Positions 13,178 through 20,195 of a DNA stretch of 20,195 bases are shown piece after piece; positions within the stretch are counted from its first letter, which is position 1, and every line of letters starts with the position of its first letter. Source of the DNA: Bacillota bacterium (GTDB lineage Bacteria > Bacillota > Clostridia > Christensenellales > Aristaeellaceae); NCBI GenBank assembly GCA_009787135.1, contig WRGP01000238.1, positions 1 through 20,195 on the forward strand, in the 5' to 3' direction. Below the pieces are notes generated by a model. It saw only the letters and a program-made list of their open reading frames with translations. It ran no database searches and had not been told where the DNA came from. Made by a program: the position numbers and the translations under genes.

Positions 13178-13817
13178 GCATTCCCCCAACGCGCTCGGCG
13201 GTGATGCCCACAGCGATCGCGTCGTCCAAAAAACCTATGGGAAACAGGCAATCGGGAATCACGCTCGTTGGAAGAATGAAATAGAGCAGGCAGCCGCCTA
13301 CAATGGCTCGCTTTTCCGCGTCCATCTTCGCCGCGCAAAATGCTTCATACAACTCGTTCAGCTTGTCGATGACAGCGCCCACGCCGTTTGTGGACGCGAT
13401 CTTGGCCGCAAACTGTTCCAAGATCATTTTTTCACCGGCAGGCGTTTTCGCGTACTGCTCGCACTTTATAAGCTCACGGCTTACCTCCGGCCGAATCGTG
13501 CGGATGTCAAAGCCGAACAGGCGCAGAAGTTCACCGAGCGCTTCCATGGAGTCCGGTTCGCGCAAATGGTCTATAGCGCCAGCGGACCGCAGCAATTGCT
13601 CCATTGGAATCTGCAGATGCCTGGAAAACAGCTCCAAATGGCGCCTTTTCACCCGCTGCTTGCCGCTAATAATCCTGGACAGGCTCGCGGCGCTGATGCC
13701 CGACAGCCGGCTGAGCTCGCGCAGGGAAACCGCGCCGTGTACCATGGCTTGTTTCAGCAGCGCGCCCAGGCCGGCCGCCTGTTGATCCCGCCACGCGCCG
13801 TCGGGGGCTTGATCCAT
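13161..13817 (-). CDS. XRE-type HTH protein with DUF1232 domain
   Basis: A 218-residue protein. Residues about 30-76 form a Cro/CI-type HTH (LRELSRLSGISAASLSRIISGK, then RRHLELFSRHLQIPMEQLL). A helical middle follows, and residues about 165-205 carry the DUF1232 (YkvA-like) segment GGCLLYFILPTSVIPDC with FLDDAIAVG, a short hydrophobic hairpin of unknown function. I start at the ATG at 13817, preceded by AAGGGGGTGG; an upstream in-frame ATG at 13964 would add 49 residues with no site and run through the intergenic repeats. It is divergent from ytaF. The HTH suggests DNA binding and self-regulation; DUF1232 may sense a membrane-linked signal. That link is inference. Confidence 0.82.
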   Translation of the reverse strand: MDQAPDGAWRDQQAAGLGALLKQAMVHGAVSLRELSRLSGISAASLSRIISGKQRVKRRHLELFSRHLQIPMEQLLRSAGAIDHLREPDSMEALGELLRLFGFDIRTIRPEVSRELIKCEQYAKTPAGEKMILEQFAAKIASTNGVGAVIDKLNELYEAFCAAKMDAEKRAIVGGCLLYFILPTSVIPDCLFPIGFLDDAIAVGITAERVGGMQKERG

Positions 13818-13850
13818 CCGTCCCACCCCCTTCCCATTTATCTTTCTTCC

Positions 13851-13887
13851 TGTTCCAATTCTATGCGCTCTGTTCCGCGCATGTTCC
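13851..13887. repeat. Three phased TGTTCC repeats between divergent genes
   Basis: TGTTCC occurs at 13851, 13871 and 13882, spaced 20 and 11 bases, i.e. about two turns and one turn of DNA, so all face one side of the helix. They lie between the HTH-DUF1232 gene and ytaF and may be the operator of the HTH protein. Confidence 0.4.
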
Positions 13888-13954
13888 ATTCCGTAACACA
13901 CCACGCGCCTGCGGAATAGTATGCATGGAGCAACGATAGAAAGAAGGGATTGGT

Positions 13955-14611
13955 ATGTCCACACTTTTTGTGATTGTAGAGGCGATGATCCTGGCCTCCT
14001 CCTGTTCCATTGACGCGTTCATGGCGAGCTTCGCCTATGGAAGCAGCCGGATCAAAATTCCGCCGCTTTCTAATATCGTCGTCAACGTACTCTGCAGCGC
14101 CATTTTGGGCGTTTCCCTATGGGCCGGCTCCATTGTCCGCCAGTACCTGCCCGCCTGGCTTACCCTGTCGATTTGTTTTTCCATCCTGTGCCTCTTAGGG
14201 CTATCCAAACTGCTGGGCAGCATCACAAAGTCCATCATCCACAGGCATCAGCGGCACAGCCAGGAAACCCTGCGCAAAGAGTTTGCTTTTTCCCTGTTCA
14301 ATTTTAACGTAATCCTGCATCTATGGGCCAATCCGGAGGACGCGGATGTGGATGAAAACAAAATCCTCTCCCCGGCGGAGGCCGTCGCGCTGGCGGTTTC
14401 CCTGTCCTTGGACGGCATCGCGGTGGGGTTTGGCGCGGCGCTGGGGAATGTTAACGTGCCGGCGGTGGTTTTGACCTCCCTTGCCACCGGCATTGCCTCG
14501 GTAACTTTAGGGTGCCATCTTGGCAATACGCTCGCGCGCAAATTCCCCATGAACCTCTCGTGGCTCAGCGGCACGGTATTGATAGCCATGGCCTTTTTAA
14601 AGCTGTTCTAG
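13955..14611 (+). CDS. ytaF: YtaF-type sporulation membrane protein (MntP-like)
   Basis: A 218-residue membrane protein of the MntP-like fold with two homologous halves of three helices. The first begins ASSCSIDAFMASFAYGS and the second ALAVSLSLDGIAVGFGAAL; each has the D-x-x-x-x-G/S helix motif of putative manganese exporters. Before the second half a DADVDENKILSP loop, EF-hand-like in its acidic residues, is characteristic of YtaF. YtaF is expressed in sporulating Bacillota; its transport substrate is not established. The ATG has AAGGGATTGG upstream. It ends with a normal C-terminus (AMAFLKLF) one base from the stop of the convergent methyltransferase. Confidence 0.87.
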   Translation: MSTLFVIVEAMILASSCSIDAFMASFAYGSSRIKIPPLSNIVVNVLCSAILGVSLWAGSIVRQYLPAWLTLSICFSILCLLGLSKLLGSITKSIIHRHQRHSQETLRKEFAFSLFNFNVILHLWANPEDADVDENKILSPAEAVALAVSLSLDGIAVGFGAALGNVNVPAVVLTSLATGIASVTLGCHLGNTLARKFPMNLSWLSGTVLIAMAFLKLF

Positions 14612-14612
14612 T

Positions 14613-15080
14613 TTATTTTGATAGATTTAAAAACATCCGAAAAGGCTGCACAGCATACCCTTCGCCGATGACAAGCTGACCATTGGGCTTTAGCACACGA
14701 TTCATTTCCGCCAAAGCCTTCTCTGGCGATGGATAATGGTGGAAGGAGGCGTTGCAAATCAATATATCAAAAAAGGTGCTATCAAAAGGCAGTTTTTCAA
14801 CATTCGCTACGGCGATGGATGCGTTGGTCCCCAGCTTTTCCCGCGCGACACGGACCATATTTTCCGAAATGTCGGCACCATAAAGCTCCCTTCCCTCGCC
14901 GGCAAGCTGCAGCAGCACATTGCCCGTGCCGCATCCCACATCCAGGATCTTTCCAGTTTTCCCTTCCAAACGGCGCAAAAATTCCTTATACATTTTGGAC
15001 GTGAATTTTCCGGCTTGCGATTCATCGTAATTTTCAGCGGTTTGATCAAAAAGCCTTTTTGTGTTATCCAAGTGACCCAA
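14613..15080 (-). CDS. SAM-dependent methyltransferase, probably truncated at the C-terminus
   Basis: A 155-residue class I methyltransferase. Motif I is ILDVGCGTGNV (about 44-54), the acidic residue after strand 2 is in LYGADIS, and the post-motif NASFHHYPSPEKALAEMNRVLKPNG is typical of the UbiE/COQ5-like methyltransf_11 group. Relatives usually continue some 50 residues beyond this point; here the frame stops soon after FRMFLNL at the edge of ytaF, so the last strands are missing. The start is a TTG (15078-15080) with GGGGGGAGAG about six bases upstream; no in-frame ATG fits. It lies 15 bases after nth and is the last gene of the infB operon. Substrate unknown. It may be inactive. Confidence 0.75.
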   Translation of the reverse strand: MGHLDNTKRLFDQTAENYDESQAGKFTSKMYKEFLRRLEGKTGKILDVGCGTGNVLLQLAGEGRELYGADISENMVRVAREKLGTNASIAVANVEKLPFDSTFFDILICNASFHHYPSPEKALAEMNRVLKPNGQLVIGEGYAVQPFRMFLNLSK

Positions 15081-15095
15081 TAAACTCTCCCCCCT

Positions 15096-15719
15096 TTACG
15101 AGGCTGAACTTTGCAAGGCATAATACCTGCACCACTTCGCCAGCGTACACACCGCGCACGCGGGGTTTCGCGCGCGGCAGACGCGCCGCCCGTGGTAGAT
15201 CAGCCAGTGATGCGCCGCGATCCAATCCTCTTTGGGGATGCATTCCATCAGCTGTTCCTCGGTGTGCAGCACATCCTTGGCTGTCGCCAGGCCAAGGCGG
15301 CCCGCGACGCGGAACACGTGCGTATCCACGGCCAGCGCGGGCACGCCAAAGGCGTTCGCGAGCACGACATTGGCCGTTTTCCGTCCCACGCCGGGCAGGG
15401 CGGTCAGCGCCTCCATGGTTTTCGGCACCTCGCCGCCGTATTGCTCCGCCAGCATACGGCAGGCAGCCGTAATGTTGGCTGCCTTGCTCTTAAAGCCGCA
15501 GGATTTGATCAGCGGATGCAGGTCCTCGGCTGTCCATGTGGCCATGGAGCGGACATCCGGGATGCGGCGGAACAGCTCCGGCGTCACCTTGTTGACCTGC
15601 TTGTCTGTGCATTGCGCGGCCAGCATCGTGGCCACCAGCATCTCATAGGGGTTGGAAAAGGTAAGCTCCGGCCTCGCGTCTGGGTACAGGCGCTCCAGCT
15701 CTTGCAAGATATGATTCAT
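15096..15719 (-). CDS. nth: Endonuclease III
   Basis: Endonuclease III removes oxidised pyrimidines and nicks the abasic site in base excision repair. The 207 residues show the HhH motif LPGVGRKTANVV with the catalytic lysine (about Lys115), the catalytic aspartate in AVDTHVFRV (about Asp133), and a C-terminal [4Fe-4S] site with spacing C-x6-C-x2-C-x5-C. The length is standard. The ATG at 15719 has GGAAG four bases upstream and follows the truB stop by 20 bases, so it belongs to the same transcript, in the position where ribF is more often found. Confidence 0.96.
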   Translation of the reverse strand: MNHILQELERLYPDARPELTFSNPYEMLVATMLAAQCTDKQVNKVTPELFRRIPDVRSMATWTAEDLHPLIKSCGFKSKAANITAACRMLAEQYGGEVPKTMEALTALPGVGRKTANVVLANAFGVPALAVDTHVFRVAGRLGLATAKDVLHTEEQLMECIPKEDWIAAHHWLIYHGRRVCRARNPACAVCTLAKWCRYYALQSSAS

Positions 15720-15739
15720 CAGCTTCCATCACCTCTCCG

Positions 15740-16627
15740 TTATCTTTCCAGCAGCATTGCCTGAAAGCGCAGCGCCCCTTCCGTAAAACGCGCCAAGCCC
15801 GCGAATTCATCCCCGCAGTATACTCGCACCGGCTGTCCATTCCGTGCCGCCTGATCCTCCGCGTCAAAGGTCGCCATAGCGTTTCCATTTAACACGCCGG
15901 CACGGCAGCGCGCGGGCACGCGTGCCATGGGCAGGTGCGCGAGCGGGGCGTCCATCGGCATGAGCAGCGCTTTCCGGTCTTCCGCGTCCATCCACGCTTC
16001 CAGCGTAACCGCCTGTTCAATACAAAACACGCCGGACTTTGTTCGCAGCAGAAAGCGCATATGCGCCGGACAGCCGACAGCCCGGCCGATATCGTGGCAG
16101 AGCGTGCGAACATACACACCCTTCCCACACTGAACGCGCAGGAGCATGCTGTCCCTGCCCGTAATTTCCAGGCAGTCTATAGCGTCAACGCGGACGGGCC
16201 GAGCGGCCAGCGCCACCGGTTCCCCGCGCCGCGCAAGGTCATACGCCGCCTGGCCGCTCACCTTCAGCGCGGAATACGCGGGCGGCGTCTGCAGAATATC
16301 CCCAACGAATCCATGGATCGCCGCCTTCACCGCGGCGGAATCCGGCAGGCTGTTAGAGGAGCGGCGCTCTAAAACAACGCCCTGCGCGTCCTGCGTGTCC
16401 GTGGACGCGCCAAAGGCGATCTCCGTGATGTATTCCTTCGCTTTATCCACCAGCACGTCAAACAGGCGCGACGCTTTGCCCACCATGATCGGCAGCACGC
16501 CCGCGGCCTCCGGGTCCAGCGTCCCCGCGTGGCCTGCCTTTTCACCGCGCAGCGTGCGCCGCACAAACACCACCGCGTCCGACGACGTCATGCCCGGCGG
16601 CTTCAGCAAGTTGATAAAACCATTCAC
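15740..16627 (-). CDS. truB: tRNA pseudouridine-55 synthase TruB
   Basis: TruB makes pseudouridine at position 55 in the T loop of tRNAs. The 295-residue product opens VNGFINLLKPPGMTSSDAV, the family N-terminus, and has the catalytic aspartate in GHAGTLDPEAAGVLP (about Asp40). It also carries TPPAYSALKVSGQAAYDLAR and GVYVRTLCHDIG, and a short C-terminal PUA-like tail. I start at the GTG at 16627, whose TGA-overlapping junction (GTGA) with nrnA and a GGAG nine bases upstream are typical of coupled genes. An in-frame ATG at 16705 lies inside nrnA and would add 26 unlikely residues. Confidence 0.95.
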   Translation of the reverse strand: MNGFINLLKPPGMTSSDAVVFVRRTLRGEKAGHAGTLDPEAAGVLPIMVGKASRLFDVLVDKAKEYITEIAFGASTDTQDAQGVVLERRSSNSLPDSAAVKAAIHGFVGDILQTPPAYSALKVSGQAAYDLARRGEPVALAARPVRVDAIDCLEITGRDSMLLRVQCGKGVYVRTLCHDIGRAVGCPAHMRFLLRTKSGVFCIEQAVTLEAWMDAEDRKALLMPMDAPLAHLPMARVPARCRAGVLNGNAMATFDAEDQAARNGQPVRVYCGDEFAGLARFTEGALRFQAMLLER

Positions 16628-17592
16628 GCGTTTTGCTCCAACGCATTTGTTAAGGCCTCCACCACACGGGCGCAGGCCGTTTCCATCGGCGGGGGCATCA
16701 CGCATCCGGCGGCCTGGCTGTGCCCGCCGCCGCCGAACAAGGCCGCCGCGCGCGATACGTCATGCGGCGGCAGCGAACGGAAGCTGCACTTTACCCTGTC
16801 CCCCGGTTGCGCCATCAGGCAAGCTATCTCCACGCCCGCCGTATTGAGCGCGAAGTTTACAATCCCCTCCGTATGCTCCGCCAGCGCCCCGGTTTCCTCA
16901 AAATCCGCCTTTGACAGCCTCATGACGGCGATCTTCCCGCCCGCATGCATCGTCATGTTTAGCAGTGCACGGCCAAGCAGCCTTGATTGGCTGAGTGGGC
17001 GCAGGTCAAACAGCCGCCTGGTGATATCCTGCAGATCAAGGCCCGCCTCCATACACCGGCTAGCCAGCCTCGCGGCCGCCACATCCGTATTGCGCTGCTT
17101 GAAATTGCCGGTATCCGTCGCCGCGGCGACATAGAGGCACTCGGCCATCTTTCCATCGAGCGGGACGCCCAGACTGTCGATAACCTCCATGACCAGCACG
17201 GCCGTGGCGGACAGCGGCGAGCGCGTGAGGTTGATCTGAGCGTAACCCGGGTTGGTGGCATGGTGATCCACCTGCGCGGTGCGCTTCGCCCCTTCAAATA
17301 CCGCGCGGCTTTTGCCCATTCGGCTAAGATCGCCCACATCCACAGCCACCGCCAAGTCAAAAATAGCGCCTTCCGCCTGACCGGGCGTGACCACCTTGTC
17401 CGCGCCTTCCAGATGTACATACAGCTTTGGCACGGGGTCATCGCACAGCACCGTAACGTGTTTGCCCATCAAAACAAGCGCGCGGCACAGCGCAAGCGCT
17501 GAGCCGCAGGTATCCCCATCCGGAGCGATGTGTACAATTAGCGCAATCCGCCCGGCTGCTTTGAGCGCCTCCGTAAGCTCATGGCGTATCAT
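16624..17592 (-). CDS. nrnA: NrnA-type DHH phosphoesterase
   Basis: A bifunctional nanoRNase/pAp phosphatase of the DHH family, which degrades 2-5 nt RNAs and 3'-phosphoadenosine 5'-phosphate with Mn. The 322 residues show the four DHH motifs: HIAPDGDTCGS, AVDVGD, VDHHATN and ATDTGNF, and the C-terminal DHHA1 substrate motif FGGGGHSQAAG. The ATG at 17592 overlaps rbfA by 14 bases and has GAGG about nine bases upstream. A longer frame to 17679 would run inside rbfA. The rbfA-nrnA-truB order is the standard Firmicute arrangement. Confidence 0.94.
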   Translation of the reverse strand: MIRHELTEALKAAGRIALIVHIAPDGDTCGSALALCRALVLMGKHVTVLCDDPVPKLYVHLEGADKVVTPGQAEGAIFDLAVAVDVGDLSRMGKSRAVFEGAKRTAQVDHHATNPGYAQINLTRSPLSATAVLVMEVIDSLGVPLDGKMAECLYVAAATDTGNFKQRNTDVAAARLASRCMEAGLDLQDITRRLFDLRPLSQSRLLGRALLNMTMHAGGKIAVMRLSKADFEETGALAEHTEGIVNFALNTAGVEIACLMAQPGDRVKCSFRSLPPHDVSRAAALFGGGGHSQAAGCVMPPPMETACARVVEALTNALEQNA

Positions 17593-17953
17593 CCTCTTGG
17601 ACCTCTTTCGTTTCCGGCAGCACATCCTGCAAAATCGAAGAGATGTGCGCGCCGTAGGCAATGTTATCGTCCGTCTCAAAGAGCAATTCCGGCGTATAGC
17701 GAAGGTTCAGGTTCCTGCCCAGCTCACGCCGGATAAAACCCGCGGCACTCTTTAGCGCCTTGAGGAGCGGCAGCCGGCTCTCGTCTTCCAGCACGCTGAC
17801 GCGCACCTTGGCGTAGCGAAGATCCCGTGTCACTTCCACGCGGGTAATGGACCAGGTGCCGCTCACGCGCGGGTCGCGAACCTCTTCCCGCAGGACTCGG
17901 TCAAGCTCCCGCCTGACCTCCTCGCTGATGCGATCTATGCGCTCGTAATGCAT
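17579..17953 (-). CDS. rbfA: Ribosome-binding factor A
   Basis: RbfA binds the immature 30S subunit and helps 16S rRNA 5'-end maturation. The 124 residues form the KH-like fold: RIDRISEEVRRELDRVL, then VEVTRDLRYAKVRVSVL, LRYTPELLFETDD and a C-terminal helix YGAHISSIL. The ATG has AAAGGAG five bases upstream. It is unusually far, 235 bases, from the infB stop. Confidence 0.95.
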   Translation of the reverse strand: MHYERIDRISEEVRRELDRVLREEVRDPRVSGTWSITRVEVTRDLRYAKVRVSVLEDESRLPLLKALKSAAGFIRRELGRNLNLRYTPELLFETDDNIAYGAHISSILQDVLPETKEVQEDDTP

Positions 17954-18188
17954 ACGTCTCCTTTACGAGAGGGGGAACGCCAAGGGGCGCTGATCCTGGT
18001 TTTCATATTGCCGCGGCACAAGCGCCGCTCTGCATGAAAACCGGCCTCGCCGCTTTTGATTCGCCACAGGCGGAAAACGGCTCCGGTCCCCCTGAACCCC
18101 GCTTACGGGAAAAATCCCTTCAGAATCCCTTCTTTTTCACTCACGGCGGAAAGCCGCCTGGCGGGTGACCATGCGGCAGAACCCCTTG
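17954..18188 (-). other. Structured 235-base spacer between infB and rbfA
   Basis: No coding frame longer than about a dozen codons with a ribosome binding site is visible on the minus strand. The spacer holds a long interrupted hairpin (17998-18042), a GGCGG-AAAG-CCGCC hairpin with an outer TCAC/GTGA pair (18141-18168), and a 9-base direct repeat, AATCCCTTC (18113-18121 and 18124-18132). None is followed by a T-run on the minus strand, so they are not ordinary terminators. Confidence 0.6.
17998..18042. repeat. Nested inverted repeat in the infB-rbfA spacer
   Basis: Perfect 9-base outer arms GGTTTTCAT (17998-18006) and ATGAAAACC (18034-18042) enclose a 5-base inner stem GCGGC/GCCGC (18013-18017 with 18024-18028). 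The unpaired segments between inner and outer stems make an internal loop. It could act as an RNA processing or stability element, or be the remains of a small repeat element. Confidence 0.6.
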
Positions 18189-20195
18189 TCACCGCTCAAT
18201 CTGCTCGCTTATGAAACACTCAATCACATCGCCTTCTTTGATGTCATTGAATTTTTCAAGGCCAATGCCGCATTCAAAGCCCGTCGCCACCTCGCGCGCG
18301 TCGTCCTTGAAACGCTTGAGCGAATCCAGGTTGCCCTCAAAGACCGTCACATTATCCCTCAGCAGGCGCACCATAGCGTTGCGCTGCATCTTGCCGTCCG
18401 TAATATAGCAGCCCGCCACCGTGCCGACACCCGTTACCTTAAAGGTGCTGCGCACCTGCGCGTGGCCCAGGATCACCTCGCGGAACTGCGGCGCCAAGAG
18501 GCCCTTCATGGCCTTTTCGACATCCTCAATCGCCTGATAGATGACGCGATAGAGGCGAATATCCACTTCCTCGCGCGCCGCCATGTCGCGGGCATTGTTC
18601 TCCGGACGCACGTTGAAGCCGATGATAATCGCGCCGGAGGTAATGGCCAGCATTACGTCGTTTTCCGTGATCGCGCCGACGCCGCCATGGACGGTCCTGA
18701 CGCGCACCTCTTCGTTGGAGAGCCTCTCGAGCGACTGACGCACCGCTTCCACCGAGCCCTGCACGTCCGCCTTGATGATAAGGTTCAAATCCTTGATTTC
18801 ACCCTCGGAAATCCTGGTAAACAAATCATCCAGCGATACCTTGGCCGAGGCTTTCACCAGCGCGGCGCGCTGCTTGTCGCGGCGTTCCTCCACCACCTGG
18901 CGCGAGAGGCGCTCGTCCACGGCGCTGAGCTCATCGCCCGCGTCGGGCACCTCGCTGAAGCCGACAACCTCCACCGGCGTGGAAGGCGGCGCTTCCTCGA
19001 TGCGCTCCCCGTGCTCGTTGGCCATCGCGCGGATGCGGCCGTACGCCATGCCGGCGACAATCGTATCCCCCACGCGGAGCGTGCCGTTTTGCACGAGCAC
19101 GGTCGCTACCGGGCCTCGGCCCTTGTCCAGCTTCGCCTCAATGATGATACCGCGCGCGCGGCGGTTCGGGTTGGCCCGCAGCTGCTGCACATCCGCCACC
19201 AACAGGATCATCTCCAGCAGATGGTCAACGCCCTGGCCCGTAACGGCGGAAACAGGCGCCATGATCGTGTCTCCGCCCCATTCCTCGGCAATGAGCTCAT
19301 ACGCGGTCAAGTCCTGTTTGACGCGATCCGGGTTGGCGCTCTCCTTGTCCATCTTGTTGATCGCCACGATGATCGGCACCTTGGCCGCCTTGGCGTGGTT
19401 GATCGCCTCAATGGTCTGCGGCATGACGCCGTCATCCGCGGCGACAACCAGGATGGCGATATCCGTGGCCTGCGCGCCGCGCGCGCGCATCGCGGTGAAC
19501 GCCTCGTGCCCCGGCGTATCAAGGAAAGTAATCGGTTTGCCGTTGAGATCGACCATGTACGCGCCGATATGCTGCGTGATGCCGCCGGCCTCGGCCTCTG
19601 TGACGCGGCTTTTGCGGATATAATCCAGCAGGGACGTCTTGCCGTGGTCCACGTGGCCCATGATGGTCACCACCGGCGGACGCTCAATAAGATCCGTCTC
19701 TTCATCCTCAAAGTTTTCCTCTACCAAAATATCTTCCGCCGTCTTCTCCAGCTTTTGCTCCAGTTCCACGCCAAACTCAGAGGCTACCAGCGCCGCGGTA
19801 TCAAAATCCAGCTCCTGATTGATGGTGGCCATGGTGCCCAGCAAGAGCAGTTTTTTGATGATTTCCCCGGCGGGCTTGCCGATGCGCTCCGTCAGGTCTT
19901 TGACCGTAATCGTTTCTGCTGTCATAAATGCCTTCTCAATCTTGATCGGCGCCATGCCCTGCTGCGCGCTTTGCGCCTGCTTGCGGCGCTTGCGGCCACG
20001 GAACACGTCGTCGTCCGGCACGACGCCCATTTCGCGTACTCCGCCCTTGCGGGAGCGGGTGCGCTGCTCCATGTCATGCTGGCGCTGATAGAGTTTTTTG
20101 TTCGGATCGTAATTGGACACGCGCTCCTTCTCGACCACGGGCGTAAGCTCCGGCCCGCGGCTCCGGCCGGCCGCCATGCCCCCGGCACGCTGCGC
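18189..20195 (-). CDS. infB: Translation initiation factor IF-2 (N-terminus beyond the right edge)
   Basis: IF-2 is the GTPase that brings fMet-tRNA to the 30S subunit and drives subunit joining. The frame is open to base 20195, so 668 residues are visible and the basic, low-complexity N-terminus continues outside; the ATG at 20175-20177 is probably internal. An IF2_N domain (ITVKDLTERIGKPAGEIIKK) is followed by the G domain: GHVDHGKTS (about 180), GGITQHIGAY, DTPGHEAF, NKMDKESANPD and SAVTGQG. Domains II-IV follow, with GRGPVATVLVQNG, DVQGSVEAV and the C-terminal fMet-tRNA domain (VAGCYITDGKM). It starts the visible infB-rbfA-nrnA-truB-nth transcript. Confidence 0.97.
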   Translation of the reverse strand, partial: AQRAGGMAAGRSRGPELTPVVEKERVSNYDPNKKLYQRQHDMEQRTRSRKGGVREMGVVPDDDVFRGRKRRKQAQSAQQGMAPIKIEKAFMTAETITVKDLTERIGKPAGEIIKKLLLLGTMATINQELDFDTAALVASEFGVELEQKLEKTAEDILVEENFEDEETDLIERPPVVTIMGHVDHGKTSLLDYIRKSRVTEAEAGGITQHIGAYMVDLNGKPITFLDTPGHEAFTAMRARGAQATDIAILVVAADDGVMPQTIEAINHAKAAKVPIIVAINKMDKESANPDRVKQDLTAYELIAEEWGGDTIMAPVSAVTGQGVDHLLEMILLVADVQQLRANPNRRARGIIIEAKLDKGRGPVATVLVQNGTLRVGDTIVAGMAYGRIRAMANEHGERIEEAPPSTPVEVVGFSEVPDAGDELSAVDERLSRQVVEERRDKQRAALVKASAKVSLDDLFTRISEGEIKDLNLIIKADVQGSVEAVRQSLERLSNEEVRVRTVHGGVGAITENDVMLAITSGAIIIGFNVRPENNARDMAAREEVDIRLYRVIYQAIEDVEKAMKGLLAPQFREVILGHAQVRSTFKVTGVGTVAGCYITDGKMQRNAMVRLLRDNVTVFEGNLDSLKRFKDDAREVATGFECGIGLEKFNDIKEGDVIECFISEQIER

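Noticed and set aside
1..20195. CRISPR array, insertion sequence, rRNA or phage genes
   Set aside because: No regular spacer-repeat pattern, transposase, terminal inverted repeats of an IS, rRNA or phage structural gene is visible anywhere in the window.

Overview
The window looks like a chromosomal segment of a moderately GC-rich, low-oxygen, endospore-forming Firmicute (Clostridia-like). The reasons are strong AGGAGG-type ribosome binding sites, canonical TTGACA/TATAAT sigma-A promoters, a class II galT, a greA-lysS operon, the infB-rbfA-nrnA-truB order, a ytaF-type sporulation membrane protein, and an HgcB-type ferredoxin of the kind found in anaerobes. The organism is inferred; no rRNA is present.

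Layout. (1) 1-2026: a divergent galactose pair, galK (minus, cut by the window edge) and galT (plus), each with its own promoter in a short shared intergenic region. (2) 2050-4871: a minus-strand operon greA-lysS-unknown membrane-anchored protein, driven by a perfect consensus promoter. (3) 4872-5886: an AT-rich stretch holding one unrecognised two-helix membrane protein with its own promoter. (4) 5887-10471: a four-gene minus-strand copper operon: an HMA/SafE-like/cupredoxin fusion, the Cu+-ATPase CopA, an unknown lipoprotein and a CopZ-like chaperone. It has a good promoter and an inverted repeat at the expected transcription start. (5) 10554-10719: tRNA-Val(GAC) with promoter and a probably bidirectional terminator. 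(6) 10795-12240: a tetR-nitroreductase cassette; the tetR part is markedly AT-rich. (7) 12213-13079: what I read as the remains of a mercury-methylation locus. An open frame carries only the C-terminal membrane domain of HgcA and has lost the corrinoid-binding half with the Hg-methylating Cys motif. An intact hgcB follows it. (8) 13161-14611: an XRE-type HTH plus DUF1232 protein divergent from ytaF. (9) 14613-20195: a minus-strand translation/RNA/repair operon, infB (cut by the edge)-rbfA-nrnA-truB-nth-methyltransferase. It has a structured 235-base spacer between infB and rbfA, and an apparently C-terminally truncated methyltransferase at its end.

How the genes work together. The copper operon forms a coherent Cu+ route: CopZ carries cytosolic Cu+, CopA exports it, and the fusion protein could hand Cu between an HMA domain and an outward-facing cupredoxin. 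The most unusual signal is the hgcA remnant plus intact hgcB beside metal-handling genes. The tetR promoter region abuts the point where hgcA homology begins, so loss of the hgcA 5' part probably coincided with arrival of the tetR cassette or with a deletion there. The housekeeping operons at both ends look ordinary apart from the points listed in the findings.
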